Assembly: GCA_049646585.1 (NCBI GenBank)
Contig: JBARWC010000153.1
Coordinates: forward strand, 18,286-82,285
Source of the DNA: G025836975 sp049646585
GTDB taxonomy: Bacteria > Pseudomonadota > Gammaproteobacteria > Burkholderiales > Burkholderiaceae_B
Direction of reading: 5' to 3'
DNA: 64,000 nt
The position numbers and the translations under genes are program-made. The notes beneath the pieces were generated by a model. It saw nothing but the letters and a program-made list of their open reading frames with translations. It searched no databases and was not told the DNA's origin. Positions within the stretch are counted from its first letter, which is position 1; every line of letters starts with the position of its first letter. Shown here piece after piece: positions 52,076 through 60,962 of the stretch.

Positions 52076-53350
52076 ATGTTGGTCAATAATATAAAGTTGG
52101 CCGTAGTCGGCCTGGGCTACGTAGGTCTTCCGCTCGCCGTCGAGTTTGGCAAGCTTCGAGAAGTGATTGGCTTCGATATTAATCAGGAGCGTATCGAGGC
52201 GCTGTCTGCCGGAATGGATGCTACTTTAGAAGTCAGTGAAGAAGAACTGCGAGAAGCCATCCAGCTTGCATTCACCTCCGATACTAGCCGTTTGGCTGGC
52301 GCCAATACGTTTATCGTTACCGTGCCCACTCCAATCGACGAGTTCAAGCAACCCGATCTGTCACCTTTGGTGAAAGCCAGCCAGATGCTAGGCACCGTGC
52401 TGAAGAAGGGCGATATCGTTATTTATGAATCCACTGTATACCCAGGAGCCACTGAGGAGGTGTGCGTGCCAGAGCTGGAACGCACCTCAGGTTTGATATT
52501 CAATCAGGATTTTTTCGTAGGCTATAGCCCGGAACGGATAAATCCTGGCGATAAGACTCATAGGGTTAGTTCTATCAAGAAGGTTACGGCAGGCTCTACA
52601 CCGGAAGTAGCTGAGCTTGTAAATCAGTTGTACTTGCAAATAATCAAGGCGGGTACCCATAAGGCCAACTGTATTAAAGTGGCAGAAGCTGCCAAGGTTA
52701 TTGAGAATACCCAGCGCGATGTAAATATTGCATTGATGAATGAATTGGCGCTCATCTTTCGCAAAATGGGCATCGATACAGAAGCCGTTCTTGACGCTGC
52801 CGGTACCAAGTGGAATTTTTTGCCATTTCGTCCCGGCCTTGTCGGCGGCCATTGTATAGGTGTCGATCCCTATTATTTAACTCACAAAGCTCAGTCTATC
52901 GGTTATCACCCCGAAATTATTTTGGCTGGCAGGCGCTTGAACGATTCAATGGGCGGCTATGTAGCTGGCGAACTAGTTAAGGCCATGACCAAACGTGTTA
53001 TTCATGTCCAGGGTGCACGTGTGTTGCTGATGGGACTGGCATTCAAGGAAAACTGCCCTGACATTCGCAACACACGCGTAGTGGATATCTTGAAAGAGTT
53101 GACGGACTATGGCGTAACGGTGGACGTTTATGATCCTTGGGTAAATACGGACGATGCAATGCATGAGTATGGGATTTCCCTGGTCAACTCACCTCAACAA
53201 GCTACGTACGATGCTATTGTCCTTGCTGTAGCTCATAATGAGTTTGCCCAGTTGGGTGCCGAAGCCATACGCCATTATGGCAAAGATAAGCATGTTTTAT
53301 ATGATCTGAAATATATTTTCCCGTTGGAAAAAACAGATTTGCGCTTATAG
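52076..53350 (+). CDS. tviB: UDP-GlcNAc/GalNAc 6-dehydrogenase, TviB/WbpO family
   Basis: 424 aa. KLAVVGLGYVGLPLAVEFGK opens the NAD domain, VTVPTPIDEFKQPDLSPLVKA and YESTVYPGATEEVCVPELER follow, PFRPGLVGGHCIGVDPYYL holds the catalytic Cys, and GLAFKENCPDIRNTRVVDI begins the cap. It oxidises C6 of a UDP-N-acetylhexosamine to the uronic acid, four-electron, NAD-dependent. With WlbA, WlbC and WlbB it supplies the 2,3-diacetamido uronic acid. Its last 6 nt overlap the 3' end of the convergent high-GC dehydratase gene. Confidence 0.94.
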   Translation: MLVNNIKLAVVGLGYVGLPLAVEFGKLREVIGFDINQERIEALSAGMDATLEVSEEELREAIQLAFTSDTSRLAGANTFIVTVPTPIDEFKQPDLSPLVKASQMLGTVLKKGDIVIYESTVYPGATEEVCVPELERTSGLIFNQDFFVGYSPERINPGDKTHRVSSIKKVTAGSTPEVAELVNQLYLQIIKAGTHKANCIKVAEAAKVIENTQRDVNIALMNELALIFRKMGIDTEAVLDAAGTKWNFLPFRPGLVGGHCIGVDPYYLTHKAQSIGYHPEIILAGRRLNDSMGGYVAGELVKAMTKRVIHVQGARVLLMGLAFKENCPDIRNTRVVDILKELTDYGVTVDVYDPWVNTDDAMHEYGISLVNSPQQATYDAIVLAVAHNEFAQLGAEAIRHYGKDKHVLYDLKYIFPLEKTDLRL

Positions 53351-55396
53351 CGGTACATTGAGATAGTCACACCGATTCCCCCGCTCCTGATACATCAAAT
53401 CCACAATCTCATCATTCGCCGTATACCCATCCACCAGCTCGTAGAACAGTTCACGTGAGCGCGGATAGTCTTCCGCCTGGATTGCGGTATCCAGGCCGGC
53501 CAGTGCTTCCTTCAGCGTTTCCCAGTCCAGGTGCTTTTCGTTCGCCCGCATGATCATGGGGTGTTCGGTGGGCGACACGTTGTCGCCTATCAGCAGTTCT
53601 TCGTACAGTTTCTCGCCGGGGCGCAGGCCGGTGTAGCGGATCTCGATGTCGCCGTCGGCGTTGTCGGCGCCGCGCACGCTTAGGCCGGAAAGCTGCACCA
53701 TCTTTTCTGCCAGCTCGGTGATTTTGACGGGCTCGCCCATGTCCAGCACGAAGACGTCGCCTCCCTGGCCCATGGAGCCGGCTTGTATGACCAACTGCGC
53801 GGCTTCGGGTATGGTCATGAAGTAGCGGGTGATCTCGGGGTGGGTAACCGTTACCGGCCCGCCCTGGCGTATTTGCTGCTTGAACAAGGGTATGACCGAT
53901 CCGGACGAGCCCAGCACGTTGCCGAAGCGCACCATGGTGTAGCGGGTTCGGTTCGTGACGCGGCGGTTTTGAGCGCCGTACAGCATCGGCCTGGGTTCCT
54001 GGGCCAGCGCTTGCAGGACCAGCTCGGCCATGCGCTTGGTGCCGCCCATGACGTTGGTGGGCCGCACGGCTTTGTCGGTGGATATCAGCACGAAGTTGTC
54101 GACGCCGGCGCACAAGGCGGCCTGGGCGGCATGCAGGGTGCCGAAGGTGTTGTTGATGATGCCTTCGGCAATGTTGTTCTCGACTAACGGCACATGCTTG
54201 TAGGCGGCGGCGTGGTACACGGTATTGACCTTGCAGGTCTTCATCACGCCCCGCAGGCGGTGGGAATTGCGCACCGAGCCCAGAATGGGCACGATGCGCA
54301 CCGGTAGCCCGGCGCGGCTGATGTGCGCCTCAAGCTCGCGCTGTATGGCGTATAGCGCGAATTCGGAGTGCTCGAACAGCACCAGCACCTGCGGCATGTT
54401 GCGCACGATCTGCCGGCACAGTTCGGACCCTATCGACCCGCCCGCGCCGGTCACCATGACGACCTGCCCGCGTATGCAGCGCGCGAACAGTGTGGGGTCG
54501 GGGTCGACGGGGTCGCGGCCCAGCAGGTCGTCGATCTGCACTTCGCGCAAGGCTTCCACGTGGACCCGGCCCGCGGCCAGGTCCATGAGCCCGGGCAGGG
54601 TGCGCACGGGTACCGAGTACGGCGTCAGCCGGTTCATGATCTGGCTGCGGCGCATGCGCGAGGCCGATGGAATGGCCAGCAATATTTCTTCGGTGCCTGT
54701 ATCGTGCAGCATGTAGCCGATGCGGTCGGAACAATACACTTGCAGGCCGGCCATGATGCGGCCGTCCAGGTCGCTGTTGTCGTCGATGAAGCCCACCGGC
54801 AGCAGCTCGCCGCCCAGGCGCAGGGCTTCCAGCAGCCGGTTGCCGGCGGCGCCCGCCCCATAGATGGCTACGCGCTTGCGTTCTTCCTTGCGTTCGCCGC
54901 CATTGGGTATCAGTGGCAGGGCTTGCCCGCCGAACTGCACGTTGTTGAAATAATGGCGCATCAGTACTCGCAGGCCGCCTATAAGCAACAGGCTTAGCAG
55001 CCAGTAGATGACGACGGTGGAGCGCGGCACGATAGCCGGAGCGCTGCCGTACAGGTACACGGCAATGGCCAGTAGGGCGGCTGCCACCGTGACGACGCGT
55101 GCGATGGTGCTTAAGGCTTGCGGGCCCAGGTAGCGCATTACCGCGCGGTACAGGCCGTAGCGTATGAAAAGCGGGATGGATATCAAGGGGGCGGCTGCAA
55201 ACAGCCAGGCGTGGGCGCCCAGGGGTTTGGCGACGCTGGCATCGCCCAGGCGGATGAAGAACGCCAGCCACAAGGCCAGCCAGATAAGCAGTATGTCGGC
55301 CGCGATCTGCAGCATGCGCTTGTTGCGCGGTGCAAGCGCCAGCAGGCGTTCACGCAAGGCATGGCTGCGGTTTTGCAAAAGGTGTTCAGTGTCCAT
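53345..55396 (-). CDS. Second PglF/WbpM/CapD-type sugar dehydratase (membrane)
   Basis: 683 aa from the ATG at 55396, within the preceding gene's end (11-nt overlap). Four N-terminal helices, a Rossmann domain (VAIYGAGAAGNRLLEALRLG) and the SDR domain: VVMVTGAGGSIGSELCRQIV, YHAAAYKHVPLVENNIAEG, STDKAVRPTNVMGGTKRMAE, RYTGLRPGEKLYEELLIGDN. It is the larger WbpM/CapD size class. It is clearly related to the 607-aa dehydratase at 48954 but very GC-rich. It should provide UDP-4-keto-6-deoxy-HexNAc to the aminotransferase upstream in its operon. Last gene of the - operon, with no terminator visible before tviB. Confidence 0.93.
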   Translation of the reverse strand: MDTEHLLQNRSHALRERLLALAPRNKRMLQIAADILLIWLALWLAFFIRLGDASVAKPLGAHAWLFAAAPLISIPLFIRYGLYRAVMRYLGPQALSTIARVVTVAAALLAIAVYLYGSAPAIVPRSTVVIYWLLSLLLIGGLRVLMRHYFNNVQFGGQALPLIPNGGERKEERKRVAIYGAGAAGNRLLEALRLGGELLPVGFIDDNSDLDGRIMAGLQVYCSDRIGYMLHDTGTEEILLAIPSASRMRRSQIMNRLTPYSVPVRTLPGLMDLAAGRVHVEALREVQIDDLLGRDPVDPDPTLFARCIRGQVVMVTGAGGSIGSELCRQIVRNMPQVLVLFEHSEFALYAIQRELEAHISRAGLPVRIVPILGSVRNSHRLRGVMKTCKVNTVYHAAAYKHVPLVENNIAEGIINNTFGTLHAAQAALCAGVDNFVLISTDKAVRPTNVMGGTKRMAELVLQALAQEPRPMLYGAQNRRVTNRTRYTMVRFGNVLGSSGSVIPLFKQQIRQGGPVTVTHPEITRYFMTIPEAAQLVIQAGSMGQGGDVFVLDMGEPVKITELAEKMVQLSGLSVRGADNADGDIEIRYTGLRPGEKLYEELLIGDNVSPTEHPMIMRANEKHLDWETLKEALAGLDTAIQAEDYPRSRELFYELVDGYTANDEIVDLMYQERGNRCDYLNVPL

Positions 55397-56582
55397 AGGT
55401 CTGCTCGATACGGCTGGCGGCATGCATGACTTCGGCAAGTGCCCTGCAGGTTCGCATGATGTGATGGTCTTCCAGGGTGGGGTGCACCAGGAACATCAGG
55501 GACGTTTCCCCCAGCTCGCGGGCGACCGGCAGGCGCCGGGCGGGGCGCCAGCCTGTGCCGTCGAAGGCTTTTTCCAGATACACCTCGGAGCACGAGCCTT
55601 GGTAGCAGGGTACGCCGCGCGCGACAATTTCCTTGACGATGCGGTCGCGGTTCCAGCCGTCCGCCAGCTTTTCGGGTTCGACGAACACATAGCATTTGTA
55701 GGCGGCATGGCGGCAGTAGCTGGGCAGCGGGGGTACGCGTAGCCCGGGCAGCAGCCGCGCCGCGTTCCAGATGCGGCGCGCATAGGCCAGCCGGGTGGCG
55801 TGCCAGTCGGGCATGCGCAGCAACTGGATGCGGCCGATGACGGCCTGGGTTTCCTGCATGCGCCAGTTGGTGCCGAAGCTTTCGTGCAGCCACCGGAAGC
55901 CCGGTGGGTGCTGCCGCTCGTAGACGGCTTCCCAGCTTTTGCCATGGTCTTTGTGCGCCCAGACCTTGCGCCACAGCGCTTGGGTGTTGGTGGTGATCAT
56001 GCCGCCTTCGCCGCCCGTGGTCATGATCTTGTCTTGGCAGAAGGACCAGGCGCCGATGTCGCCTATGGAGCCGACCGGGCGGTTTTTGTAGTGGGCCCCG
56101 TGCGCCTGGGCGCAGTCTTCCACCACCCATAGGCCGTGCAGTTCGGCCAGTTCCATGATGGGGTCCATGTCGCAGGGCCAGCCGGCCAGATGGACGCAGA
56201 TGATGGCGCGGGTGCGCTGCGTGATAACGGCGGCGATGGTCTCGGCCGTGATGTTCTGCGAATTGCGGTCCACGTCGGCGAACACCGGGGTCGCGCCGGC
56301 CAGGACGATGCACGACACCGAGGCCAGGAAGGTGCGCGGGGTGACGATGACCTCGTCGCCCGGCCCTATGCCCAAGGCCATCAGGGCGGCTTCCAGGGCC
56401 TGGGTACCGTTGCCCAGCGCCACGGCATGCGCGCAGCCGGCCCAGGCGGCAAATTCCTTTTCGAAATGGCGGCTTTCCTGTCCGGTCCAGTAATTGACCT
56501 TGTTGGACAGCAGGACGTTGCCGACGGCCTGGACTTCTTCGTCGGTGTAATGAGGCCAAGAGGAGAAAGCGGTATTCGACAT
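55386..56582 (-). CDS. Second PglE-type DegT/DnrJ aminotransferase
   Basis: 398 aa from the ATG at 56582; a TTG at 56591 is possible. VNYWTGQESRHFEKEFAAWA and SFCQDKIMTTGGEGGMITTN (PLP Lys) match the aminotransferase at 47759 almost block by block, as do ESFGTNWRM and GSCSEVYLEKAFD. The DNA is much richer in G+C, showing long separation or different origins. It aminates C4 of the keto sugar from the dehydratase downstream. No PglD-type acetyltransferase lies in this operon, so it may share that at 47109. Confidence 0.92.
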   Translation of the reverse strand: MSNTAFSSWPHYTDEEVQAVGNVLLSNKVNYWTGQESRHFEKEFAAWAGCAHAVALGNGTQALEAALMALGIGPGDEVIVTPRTFLASVSCIVLAGATPVFADVDRNSQNITAETIAAVITQRTRAIICVHLAGWPCDMDPIMELAELHGLWVVEDCAQAHGAHYKNRPVGSIGDIGAWSFCQDKIMTTGGEGGMITTNTQALWRKVWAHKDHGKSWEAVYERQHPPGFRWLHESFGTNWRMQETQAVIGRIQLLRMPDWHATRLAYARRIWNAARLLPGLRVPPLPSYCRHAAYKCYVFVEPEKLADGWNRDRIVKEIVARGVPCYQGSCSEVYLEKAFDGTGWRPARRLPVARELGETSLMFLVHPTLEDHHIMRTCRALAEVMHAASRIEQTYGH

Positions 56583-56639
56583 GATGTTCAATGCTCTACT
56601 TGGGAAGGTTGACGGGCTTGTTTAAACTGGCAGCGCATT

Positions 56640-57236
56640 TCATCGCTCGTTCCCCTTGAATTTGCGCATGGTGGCTTCGCCCTGGGCATTGACGCCCTTG
56701 CGGGTCAGCACTAGTTGCACTGTCATGGCCAGTATCTTTATGTCCAGCCAGAAGCTGCGGTGATCCACGTACCAGACGTCCAGCTCAAACCGTTCCGCCC
56801 AGCCCACGGCATTGCGTCCGTTGACCTGGGCCCAGCCGGTTAGCCCGGGCCGCACTTCGTGCCGGCGGCGCTGGAAGGCGTCGTAGTGGGGCAGATATTC
56901 CATCAGCAGGGGGCGGGGGCCGACCAAGCTGAGCTCGCCCTTCAGGACGTTCCACAGTTCGGGCAGTTCGTCCAGGCTGGTGGAGCGCAGCCAGCGTCCG
57001 AAGGAAGTCAGGCGCTGCGCGTCATCCAGCACCTGCCCCCTGGCGTCGGTGGCGTTTCGCATGCTGCGAAACTTCAGCATAAGAAAGGGTTTTTCGTGCA
57101 GGCCGGGGCGAAGCTGCCTGAAGAGGATGGGGCGCCCCATCTTGACGGCCACCAGCGCACCCACGCCGGCCAGCACGGGCGATAGCAGAAGCAGGGCGGT
57201 GGCCGAGGCGGCGATGTCGAACAGTCTTTTGATCAC
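56640..57236 (-). CDS. Second PglC-type undecaprenyl-phosphate sugar transferase
   Basis: 198 aa from GTG at 57236 (GTGA overlap with the GT4 stop). ATALLLLSPVLAGVGALVAV is the single membrane hairpin; KFRSMRNATDARGQVL, STSLDELPELWNVLKGELSL (catalytic Asp-Glu), VGPRPLLMEYLPHY and RPGLTGWAQVNGRNAVGW follow. It is strongly similar to the enzyme at 46516, ending in the same ATM-x-KFKG motif. It probably starts the glycan of the - strand operon. A 57-nt gap separates it from the aminotransferase. Confidence 0.92.
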   Translation of the reverse strand: MIKRLFDIAASATALLLLSPVLAGVGALVAVKMGRPILFRQLRPGLHEKPFLMLKFRSMRNATDARGQVLDDAQRLTSFGRWLRSTSLDELPELWNVLKGELSLVGPRPLLMEYLPHYDAFQRRRHEVRPGLTGWAQVNGRNAVGWAERFELDVWYVDHRSFWLDIKILAMTVQLVLTRKGVNAQGEATMRKFKGNER

Positions 57237-58366
57237 GGTGTGATGCCCATCTCGTGCAGGATGTTGGCGTTGACTTTGTGTACGTTGTAGCGGCGCTCAG
57301 CCATCGTCCGGGACTGGGCGCCCATACTGGCGATCAGGCCAGGGTCTGCATACAAGCTTTCCATGGCTTGAACTAGTCCTTCCACGGAGCGGGGCGGTAC
57401 CAGATAGCCGTTACGTCCATCCTCCACAGTTTGCCGACAACCTGGTACGTCGGTGGTGATAATTGCTCGACCCATGGCCATGGCTTCGAGCACAGTGCGG
57501 GGCGTGCCCTCCCGATAAGAGGGCAGTACATACACATTGCAAGCCGTGATAGCGGGTCGTACATCATCAAGGCGCCCTAGGTAGTTAATGTGGCCCTCTG
57601 TAATCCAGCCTTGTAGTTCGGCGTCGCTAATGGCGTCAGGATTATTGTCTACCCAGCCAGCTAGGCTGAACGTGCATTCTGGGTACTTTGCTCGCATGTG
57701 AGCCGCTGCTGCAGCGTACTCACGAACGCCCTTGTCGCCCAGTAGACGAGCGATCAGCAGAAAATGCGGAGCCTTGGGCAATGGAGTGACCTGGTAACGG
57801 TCCAAGTCGACGCCGGAGCCATTCACGATGCAACTGACGTGGTCGGCGGGCAGAATCTTGAGTTCGCGGAATAAGGCTTCGTCGTCCGGGTTCTGGAAAA
57901 AGGTCTTATGGGCTTTGTTGAGTCCTTGCCGGTACAACGCTTGCACAAGGGTGCATAAGGTGCCGCGGTGGTGTTTCTGGTCGCCGTCCTGAAAGGCATA
58001 GCCCAGCCCGGTAATAAGTGCGCAGCGTTGTGGCACACCCGCTAGCCAGCCGGCCAGGGTGCCATAGATGACGGGCTTGACTGTGTAAGCCAAGGTATAG
58101 CGTGGGCGCAATCGCCGCATTAGGTGCCAAAGATCAATCAGACTGCGTAGATCCTTGGCCGGATTCATACCGGTGCGTTGCAACGGAATGTCATGGGCCG
58201 TTAGGCCACGTGCTTCGAGCGCTTGGCGAACAGGCGATCCATCGCCCAGGCCAGGGGCAGCGACATGCACTTCTAAACCTTTGGCCTTCAGAGCATCTAG
58301 CAATGGGCCCCTAAACTGCAGGATCGAATCGGGAAAGCCGGCAACCAACAAAAATGAAAATTTCAT
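57233..58366 (-). CDS. Glycosyltransferase family 4, PglA-like
   Basis: 377 aa. FSFLLVAGFPDSILQFRGPL opens the acceptor domain; LQRTGMNPAKDLRSLIDL, YTVKPVIYGTLAGWLAGVP, PSYREGTPRTVLEAMAMGRA and TTDVPGCRQTVEDGRNGYLVP match PglA-type enzymes that add HexNAc to diacetylbacillosaminyl diphospholipid. It is directly upstream of the PglC-type initiator and overlaps the membrane-protein stop by 4 nt. Compared with neighbours its codons look less GC-biased (57.2-58.4 kb), hinting at a separate origin. Paralogue: 27707-28828. Confidence 0.92.
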   Translation of the reverse strand: MKFSFLLVAGFPDSILQFRGPLLDALKAKGLEVHVAAPGLGDGSPVRQALEARGLTAHDIPLQRTGMNPAKDLRSLIDLWHLMRRLRPRYTLAYTVKPVIYGTLAGWLAGVPQRCALITGLGYAFQDGDQKHHRGTLCTLVQALYRQGLNKAHKTFFQNPDDEALFRELKILPADHVSCIVNGSGVDLDRYQVTPLPKAPHFLLIARLLGDKGVREYAAAAAHMRAKYPECTFSLAGWVDNNPDAISDAELQGWITEGHINYLGRLDDVRPAITACNVYVLPSYREGTPRTVLEAMAMGRAIITTDVPGCRQTVEDGRNGYLVPPRSVEGLVQAMESLYADPGLIASMGAQSRTMAERRYNVHKVNANILHEMGITP

Positions 58367-59568
58367 AGCTTCACCATGGTAGAGTTGGGCGCCTGAAGCG
58401 CCGGGAGATTAGCGGGTACCCGCCTACGGCGAGCCGCAGGCCGCCGTGACTGGCCCAGCATCGAGATGAACAGATAGATCAGCAGGGGGGCGAACATCCA
58501 TTTCTGCCTGACGGCAATGCCCAGGTTGGCGGTGGTGATGGCCAGGACCAGCCAGGACAGCAGGCAGTAGAACCACATGAAGGCCCGGTTGCCCACCAGC
58601 TTGTGCCGCCGGTGCTTGATGATCTGGGTGGTGCCGGCCAGCGCCAGGAAGACCAGGACCACGTTGTCCATCGAGGCGGCCAGGCCGAAGATGCTGCCCG
58701 CTTCGTAGGGCAGGGGCCGGAACAGATAGCTGAAGAGCTGCAGAGGCAGGCTCATGGATGCAATGTCCACGCTGCTGCCGCCTTGGGTGTTCAGGGACTG
58801 GCGCTGTTCGACGTAGCTCAGGATGTCGTCGGTGCCGCTGGCGTCGCCCAGGCCTGCGTAGGTCAGGGCGAAGGGGACCAGGGCGGCGGTGGCGGCCAGG
58901 GCCGCCACGCCCAGGAAGACGCGCTGGCCCAAGGGCAGGCGGCGCTGCAACACCATGGATCCGGCCAGGGCGATGACCATGATGCCGGCGATATGGGGCC
59001 GGACCAGGCCCATGATGAAGATGGAGACGGCCAGCAGAATGGCGCGGCGGCCCATGTTCAGGGTGGCGTAGAGCGTCAGCGCGGCCGCCATGAAGGCCAG
59101 GGCGTCCTTGCCCAGGGCCGACGACCAGAAGCTGATGGAGGGCAGCAGCACGATCAGGGTGGCGAAGCGGCGCAGCAGCCTGGCTTTGTTGGCGGTGGCG
59201 GTTTGCAGGCAGGCGTCGAAGGCGATCAGGCCGATGGCGCCGAAGATATTGAATAGCAGGCAGGCGCCCAGGAAGGACAGGTTCAGGCCGGTAACGAACA
59301 GCGTGGCAATGTTCACGACCGCGCCGGTGCCGAAGGGGGGCATGAATTCGCCCTGTTGCGCTTTCAGGTAATAGACCAGGGCGTCGGCGCCGTTCTGGAT
59401 GGCGTACATGGCATAGGCCAGGCAAAACAGCGAGTGCCAAGCGTACAGCAGCATGACGCGGCCCTTGCGCACGTCCAGCATGCGGCCGGCTTTCAGGGCC
59501 AGCAACAGGCCCAGCGCGTTCACGAGCACGGCGCTGGCCAGTTGCAGGGGGGATCCGATCAGCTCCAT
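58363..59568 (-). CDS. EpsG/Wzy-like polytopic membrane protein
   Basis: 401 aa from the ATG at 59568 (MELIGSPLQLASAVLVNALG). A longer frame upstream is a shadow of the CapK-like gene. About ten membrane segments, with FWSSALGKDALAFMAAALTLYA (the SxxGKDA motif common in EpsG-like proteins) and RPHIAGIMVIALAGSM, suggest a polysaccharide polymerase or assembly protein. It starts 5 nt after the CapK-like stop and overlaps the GT4 start by 4 nt, so it belongs to the same operon. Exact role (Wzy, co-polymerase) is not decidable. Confidence 0.85.
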   Translation of the reverse strand: MELIGSPLQLASAVLVNALGLLLALKAGRMLDVRKGRVMLLYAWHSLFCLAYAMYAIQNGADALVYYLKAQQGEFMPPFGTGAVVNIATLFVTGLNLSFLGACLLFNIFGAIGLIAFDACLQTATANKARLLRRFATLIVLLPSISFWSSALGKDALAFMAAALTLYATLNMGRRAILLAVSIFIMGLVRPHIAGIMVIALAGSMVLQRRLPLGQRVFLGVAALAATAALVPFALTYAGLGDASGTDDILSYVEQRQSLNTQGGSSVDIASMSLPLQLFSYLFRPLPYEAGSIFGLAASMDNVVLVFLALAGTTQIIKHRRHKLVGNRAFMWFYCLLSWLVLAITTANLGIAVRQKWMFAPLLIYLFISMLGQSRRPAARRRRVPANLPALQAPNSTMVKL

Positions 59569-59573
59569 GCCGT

Positions 59574-60947
59574 TCAGCCTGCAAGGGGACGCATGGCGTC
59601 GGGGGAAAGGCGATTCTTGACGATGCGGAACTTGCCGCTGGGCTCGCGCGGGATATCGTCCACCAGGTCCAGCCGAATGCGCATGGATTGGCCCAGCCTT
59701 AAGCCCAGGGCATGCACGAAGCGCTCGCGCTGCTCTTGCGTGAAGCTCGGGGTGGCCATTACGGCGACGTCCACGGTATCGGGCGCTTCCTGCACGATCT
59801 GGAAGCAGGTGATGCCTTCGGCGTCTTTGGTGCTGTTGCTGATGTTGCCCAGGTAGACTTTGCCGTTTTCGGGCGACCAAATGAAGTCGGTGCTGCGTCC
59901 TTCGATGTGCTGGACCACCGGAAAGCAGGACCCGCAGGGACAGCGGTAATCGTCGGGCGCCAGTTTGATGCGGTCGCCGATGCGGTAGCGGATCAGGGGC
60001 GTGCCGCGCGTGGTGAACGAGGTCACCAGAATCTCGCCTTCGCGGGCGGGCTGCATGGCTTCGTCGACGACTTCGAACACGCCCGTAAGCGGATGGATGT
60101 GCAAGGACCCTTGCGGGCATTGCAGGATGAAGGGGGCGCCTTCGGACGCCGCGTACTGGTCCACCACGCGGCAGCCCAGCATGGCCGGAATCAGTTCCCT
60201 GTGTACGGGCAGGACGGTTTCGGCGGTTGGGAAAAAGGTGTCGACCTTGCCCTGGTAGCTTAGCCCGCGCTCCTGCGCCATGGCGCACAGGTCCAGCACA
60301 CTGGAAGGAAAGCCCACGATGTAGTCGGGCTGGAAGTCCTGCAGCGCCCGCCAATAGGCGTCGAAGTGCTGGGCGCTGATGTGAAAGGTGGAAAAGAAAC
60401 GGATATGGTTGATGCGGTCGTCGCGCCAGACGCGCCCGGATGCCAGGTCGGTGGGCCGCAGCAGGCTTTTGCCGCTGAACCAGGCCACCTTGCGGCCCAG
60501 CTTGTAGCCGTAGCGCGAACGGAAGTAGTCCTTCAGGGCGAAGCGTTCCTGCATGTCCTTGGGGTGGTAGATGACCTTCATCGAGGCCCCTGTGGTGCCG
60601 CCGGTCAGGCTGACGATGCCTTCGCGTTCTTCCAGGGTACGGATCTGGTCCATGTGGGCCAGCAACTGCGTTTTTTCCAGGATGGGAAATTCATGCAGAG
60701 CCTTGCCGCGATGGGGGGCGTACCAGGGGGATTTTTCCGTGGCCCATTGCAGGAACTGTGCCTGGCGCCTTGCGGCTTCGTGGGCGACGTGGTCGGCTCC
60801 GGCCTGCTCGAACTCCTGGTAGTAGCGTCGGTAGGCCTGGTATTCGCCCCGATGCCGTTGCCGGTACAAGTGCGTGTTGTACAGGCTGATGCTGGCGTCC
60901 TGCAGGGCGACCGGCGCGTACTTGAGTATCAATTCTTTCAATGACAT
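59574..60947 (-). CDS. CapK/phenylacetate-CoA ligase-like adenylate-forming protein
   Basis: 457 aa with AAGGTG before the ATG. VSLTGGTTGASMKVIYHPKD is the phosphate-binding P-loop of adenylate-forming enzymes, VVDQYAASEGAPFILQCPQG and TPLIRYRIGDRIKLAPDDYRC follow, and DDIPREPSGKFRIVKNRL ends with the catalytic Lys motif. CapK-family members are found in polysaccharide loci and may activate an acid for transfer to a sugar or form an amide. Genes on either side are a GT4 and a polymerase-like protein. Specific reaction unknown. Confidence 0.9.
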   Translation of the reverse strand: MSLKELILKYAPVALQDASISLYNTHLYRQRHRGEYQAYRRYYQEFEQAGADHVAHEAARRQAQFLQWATEKSPWYAPHRGKALHEFPILEKTQLLAHMDQIRTLEEREGIVSLTGGTTGASMKVIYHPKDMQERFALKDYFRSRYGYKLGRKVAWFSGKSLLRPTDLASGRVWRDDRINHIRFFSTFHISAQHFDAYWRALQDFQPDYIVGFPSSVLDLCAMAQERGLSYQGKVDTFFPTAETVLPVHRELIPAMLGCRVVDQYAASEGAPFILQCPQGSLHIHPLTGVFEVVDEAMQPAREGEILVTSFTTRGTPLIRYRIGDRIKLAPDDYRCPCGSCFPVVQHIEGRSTDFIWSPENGKVYLGNISNSTKDAEGITCFQIVQEAPDTVDVAVMATPSFTQEQRERFVHALGLRLGQSMRIRLDLVDDIPREPSGKFRIVKNRLSPDAMRPLAG

Positions 60948-60962
60948 GGTTGCACCTTTTCG

